The notes under the pieces are model-generated. The model searched no databases. It saw nothing but the letters and a program-made list of their open reading frames with translations, and was not told the origin of the DNA. Shown piece after piece: positions 5,981 through 7,220 of a DNA stretch of 7,220 nucleotides (its first letter is position 1; each line of letters opens with the position of its first letter). The position numbers and the translations under genes are program-made. This DNA comes from Planctomycetota bacterium (lineage in GTDB: Bacteria > Planctomycetota > Phycisphaerae > Sedimentisphaerales > Anaerohalosphaeraceae), in NCBI GenBank assembly GCA_019456245.1, contig VRUF01000041.1, positions 2,472 to 9,691 on the forward strand, given 5' to 3'.

Positions 5981-6772
5981 TTATATCTGCGAGTATGGGG
6001 TTGGGACCAGAAACATTTTCGTTATCTTTGAAACCGTGTCTTTGTATTTCGGTAGTTTCTTCAAACGCTTCCATTCGGGATGTACCCTAAAAGCCTGCCA
6101 ATGCTCCTTGTGTTCATCCTTGTTGGCTGCGGAGGTCATGTAGACCAGGTTTGGTGCATCATTTGATATCAGGGTTTGGCCGTAGAAAACAGGCGCCAGT
6201 TGTGTGTCGCGCATTACCTGTATTTCGCCTGAGTTGAACATTTCGACTTTAAGGTTTGCCTTTTGTTCGTTATGGCTTTCGTAGATTCGCAGCTCGAATA
6301 TTCTCGGAGCCTTTGATTAGGTCTGCTTAGGCATTTCAATTACGGGCATACCGGCAAAGGCTTTCATGAGGCGGCTTTCGATACGGTTATACGCGGGATT
6401 TTTTTTGGGGCGGGCGAAAAAATCCGCAGCGGCGCTTTGATAGTCTTTGTCGGCAGTGAGTTGATCGTTCAGTTTTTCAAGTACCCCAAGAGTCGGGTAA
6501 GGGATCATGACGTAAATAGAAAAGTCCTCGGGGTTATCCATAGACGTAAAAACTCCAACGCGATCGATGGACATGCGTTTCAGTGCAGGCAGGAAAGCTT
6601 TTTCGAGATAGGTACTTACTACCTGCTGCTTTTCTTTAGAGTCTATAAGGTATTTTCTTAACTCGTAGTATTCCTGTTTTACATCTTTGCCGGCGGCGAC
6701 GAAAGAATTTAGAACGCAAAGCAGCGTGATCAGGACAAAGATGGATTTGCTGTATTTTCGAGTAAACATCAT
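5981..6772 (-). pseudogene. NIPSNAP family secreted protein, broken by one in-frame TAA
   Basis: Read through, this is a 263-codon frame with two NIPSNAP-like (ferredoxin-fold, dimeric alpha-beta barrel) domains. Residues 1-27 are a signal peptide (ends SFVAA). Domain 1 begins at YYELRKYL (35-42). After VIEMPKQT (144-151) a single TAA occurs at 6317-6319, then the same frame continues with SKAPRIFELRIYESHNE (153-169), MFNSGEI (178-184), a P-VFYGQTL segment and the family-typical end TVSKITKMFLVPTPYSQI. Only one base change is needed to restore the gene (for example CAA or AAA to TAA). The start ATG at 6772 (or the adjacent one at 6769) is preceded by AAGGA. No family member function is well established in bacteria. 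The ubiE stop lies 14 bases away, convergent. A sequencing error, or a shortened but expressed 151-aa secreted product, are alternatives. Confidence 0.85.
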
Positions 6773-6818
6773 ATATTTCCTTCATTTGGGTTTGATCTAT
6801 TTTCTCTTATCTACCAGA

Positions 6819-6851
6819 AAACAGTGTTTCTTGTCAAGAGATAAACAGTGT
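6819..6851. promoter_or_regulatory. Operator-like direct repeats and palindrome between divergent genes
   Basis: AAACAGTGT occurs twice, at 6819-6827 and 6843-6851, 24 bases start to start. The palindrome TCTTGTCAAGA (6829-6839) lies between the copies. On the minus strand this overlaps a perfect TTGACA (6832-6837), a plausible -35 for the NIPSNAP gene, though no good -10 follows at normal spacing (TAGATA at 18 bases is the nearest). Regulator binding is an inference. Confidence 0.35.
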
Positions 6852-6878
6852 GATGTTAAGATTGCGGGTTAAAAAAAC

Positions 6879-6909
6879 TTGACTTAATAGGATACTGGTG
6901 CGATAAAAT
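6879..6909 (+). promoter_or_regulatory. Sigma-70-like promoter for the gene starting at 6943
   Basis: TTGACT (6879-6884) matches five of six -35 bases. Two overlapping -10 candidates follow: GATAAA (6902-6907, spacing 17) and TAAAAT (6904-6909, spacing 19, five of six matches). Transcription would start near 6916, about 27 bases before the ATG. Confidence 0.6.
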
Positions 6910-6942
6910 AGGTATGTAAGACTAGTGTATAAAGGAGTTGTT

Positions 6943-7220
6943 ATGCCTGAAATAGATTTGGTTCGTGAAACAGCCCAGCAAACTCTGAAGGTGTCGACAC
7001 TTACGGGCACGGATGATAACTGGCTTTGGGATCGCAGCCGGCGTGTGGTGCGAAATGTCGAGCATATCTGCAAATTGCCTGAGATCGCGGAAGCGAATCT
7101 TGCGATCGACAGATTTTGTCTTGCCTGTGCGGCATATTTTTCCGATTCCGGCTTTATCCATTATGCTGATTCGGAAGATGTGACGGCCAGGGTTGCTCTT
7201 GCGGATTTGAATGTCACAGA
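6943..7220 (+). CDS. Unrecognised protein, N-terminal part; HD-like helical domain with altered metal ligands (3' end outside window)
   Basis: The frame is open to the window edge, giving 92 full codons. The start is well supported: AAAGGAG (6931-6937) lies five bases before the ATG, and a promoter lies just upstream. There is no signal peptide or membrane segment, so it is probably cytoplasmic. The region LWDRSRRVVRNVEHICKLPE (28-47), followed by RFCLACAAYFSDSG (57-70), has the layout of an HD-superfamily domain, in which the first part is normally W-x-H-S..V and the second ends in HD-x-G. Here the first His is Arg (R31) and the HD His is Ser (S67-D68). If the homology is right, the metal site is degraded and the protein may bind rather than hydrolyse. 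The similarity is a personal pattern match, and the missing C-terminus could change the call. It is divergent from the NIPSNAP gene. Confidence 0.7.
   Translation, partial: MPEIDLVRETAQQTLKVSTLTGTDDNWLWDRSRRVVRNVEHICKLPEIAEANLAIDRFCLACAAYFSDSGFIHYADSEDVTARVALADLNVT

Noticed and set aside
5981..6241. Separate small gene starting at ATG 6241 on the minus strand
   Set aside because: It begins inside a conserved NIPSNAP domain (MFNSGEI), and family sequence continues upstream in the same frame, so it is the 3' part of the interrupted gene.
6317..6319. Recoding or programmed readthrough at the NIPSNAP TAA
   Set aside because: TAA is not a selenocysteine or pyrrolysine codon, TAA ends other intact genes here, and I see no obvious structure that would promote readthrough.
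6834..7161. Minus-strand frames opposite the gene at 6943
   Set aside because: The plus-strand gene has a strong ribosome site and promoter; the minus-strand frames show no family pattern or start signals.
1..7220. CRISPR arrays, insertion sequences, tRNA or rRNA, riboswitches, strong intrinsic terminators
   Set aside because: I saw no spaced repeats, transposase motifs or terminal inverted repeats, no cloverleaf-like sequence, and no GC-rich stem followed by a T-run.

Overview
The window looks like an ordinary bacterial chromosome segment. It carries mainly housekeeping genes for membrane lipid, heme/radical-SAM and menaquinone functions, mixed with secreted proteins of unknown role. GC content appears moderate. 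The NIPSNAP-family gene and the large secreted duplicated-domain/coiled-coil protein resemble genes I associate with Planctomycetota/Phycisphaerae (or the wider PVC group). That assignment is a family-resemblance inference, not proof. TAA ends three intact genes here (pssA, hemW, ubiE), so the standard stop code applies.

Layout, left to right. (1) 1-439, plus: the C-terminal part of phosphatidylserine synthase (pssA), whose 5' end lies outside the window. (2) 429-1571, plus: hemW, a radical-SAM protein with the CX3CX2C cluster and the HNxxYW heme motif. Its start overlaps the pssA stop, so the two are probably co-transcribed. (3) 1653-2570, plus: a MenA-type prenyltransferase with its own good promoter (TTGAAT-16-TATAAT). 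(4) 2560-4404, minus: a 614-aa secreted protein with two tandem copies of a beta-rich domain, a third domain and a long basic coiled coil. Its stop overlaps the menA stop by 11 bp, tail to tail. (5) 4613-5242, plus: a CPBP-family intramembrane protease. One base separates it from (6) 5244-5966, plus: ubiE/menG, the last methyltransferase of menaquinone synthesis. (7) 5981-6772, minus: a secreted two-domain NIPSNAP-family gene, intact except for one in-frame TAA at 6317-6319. (8) 6943 to the window end, plus: the start of an unrecognised protein that resembles an HD-type helical domain with the metal-binding His residues replaced.

Working together: MenA attaches the polyprenyl tail to the naphthoate ring and UbiE methylates the resulting demethylmenaquinone, so the window holds two late steps of respiratory quinone synthesis, split by a gene on the opposite strand. 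HemW (heme handling) fits the same respiratory theme, and PssA makes membrane phospholipid. The secreted coiled-coil protein, the NIPSNAP gene and the HD-like gene have no clear link to this pathway.

I found no mobile elements, CRISPR arrays, tRNA or rRNA, and no convincing new multi-gene system. The most notable points are the single-stop NIPSNAP pseudogene, the unusual secreted repeat/coiled-coil protein, the apparently degenerate HD-like protein and operator-like repeats in the divergent region 6773-6942.
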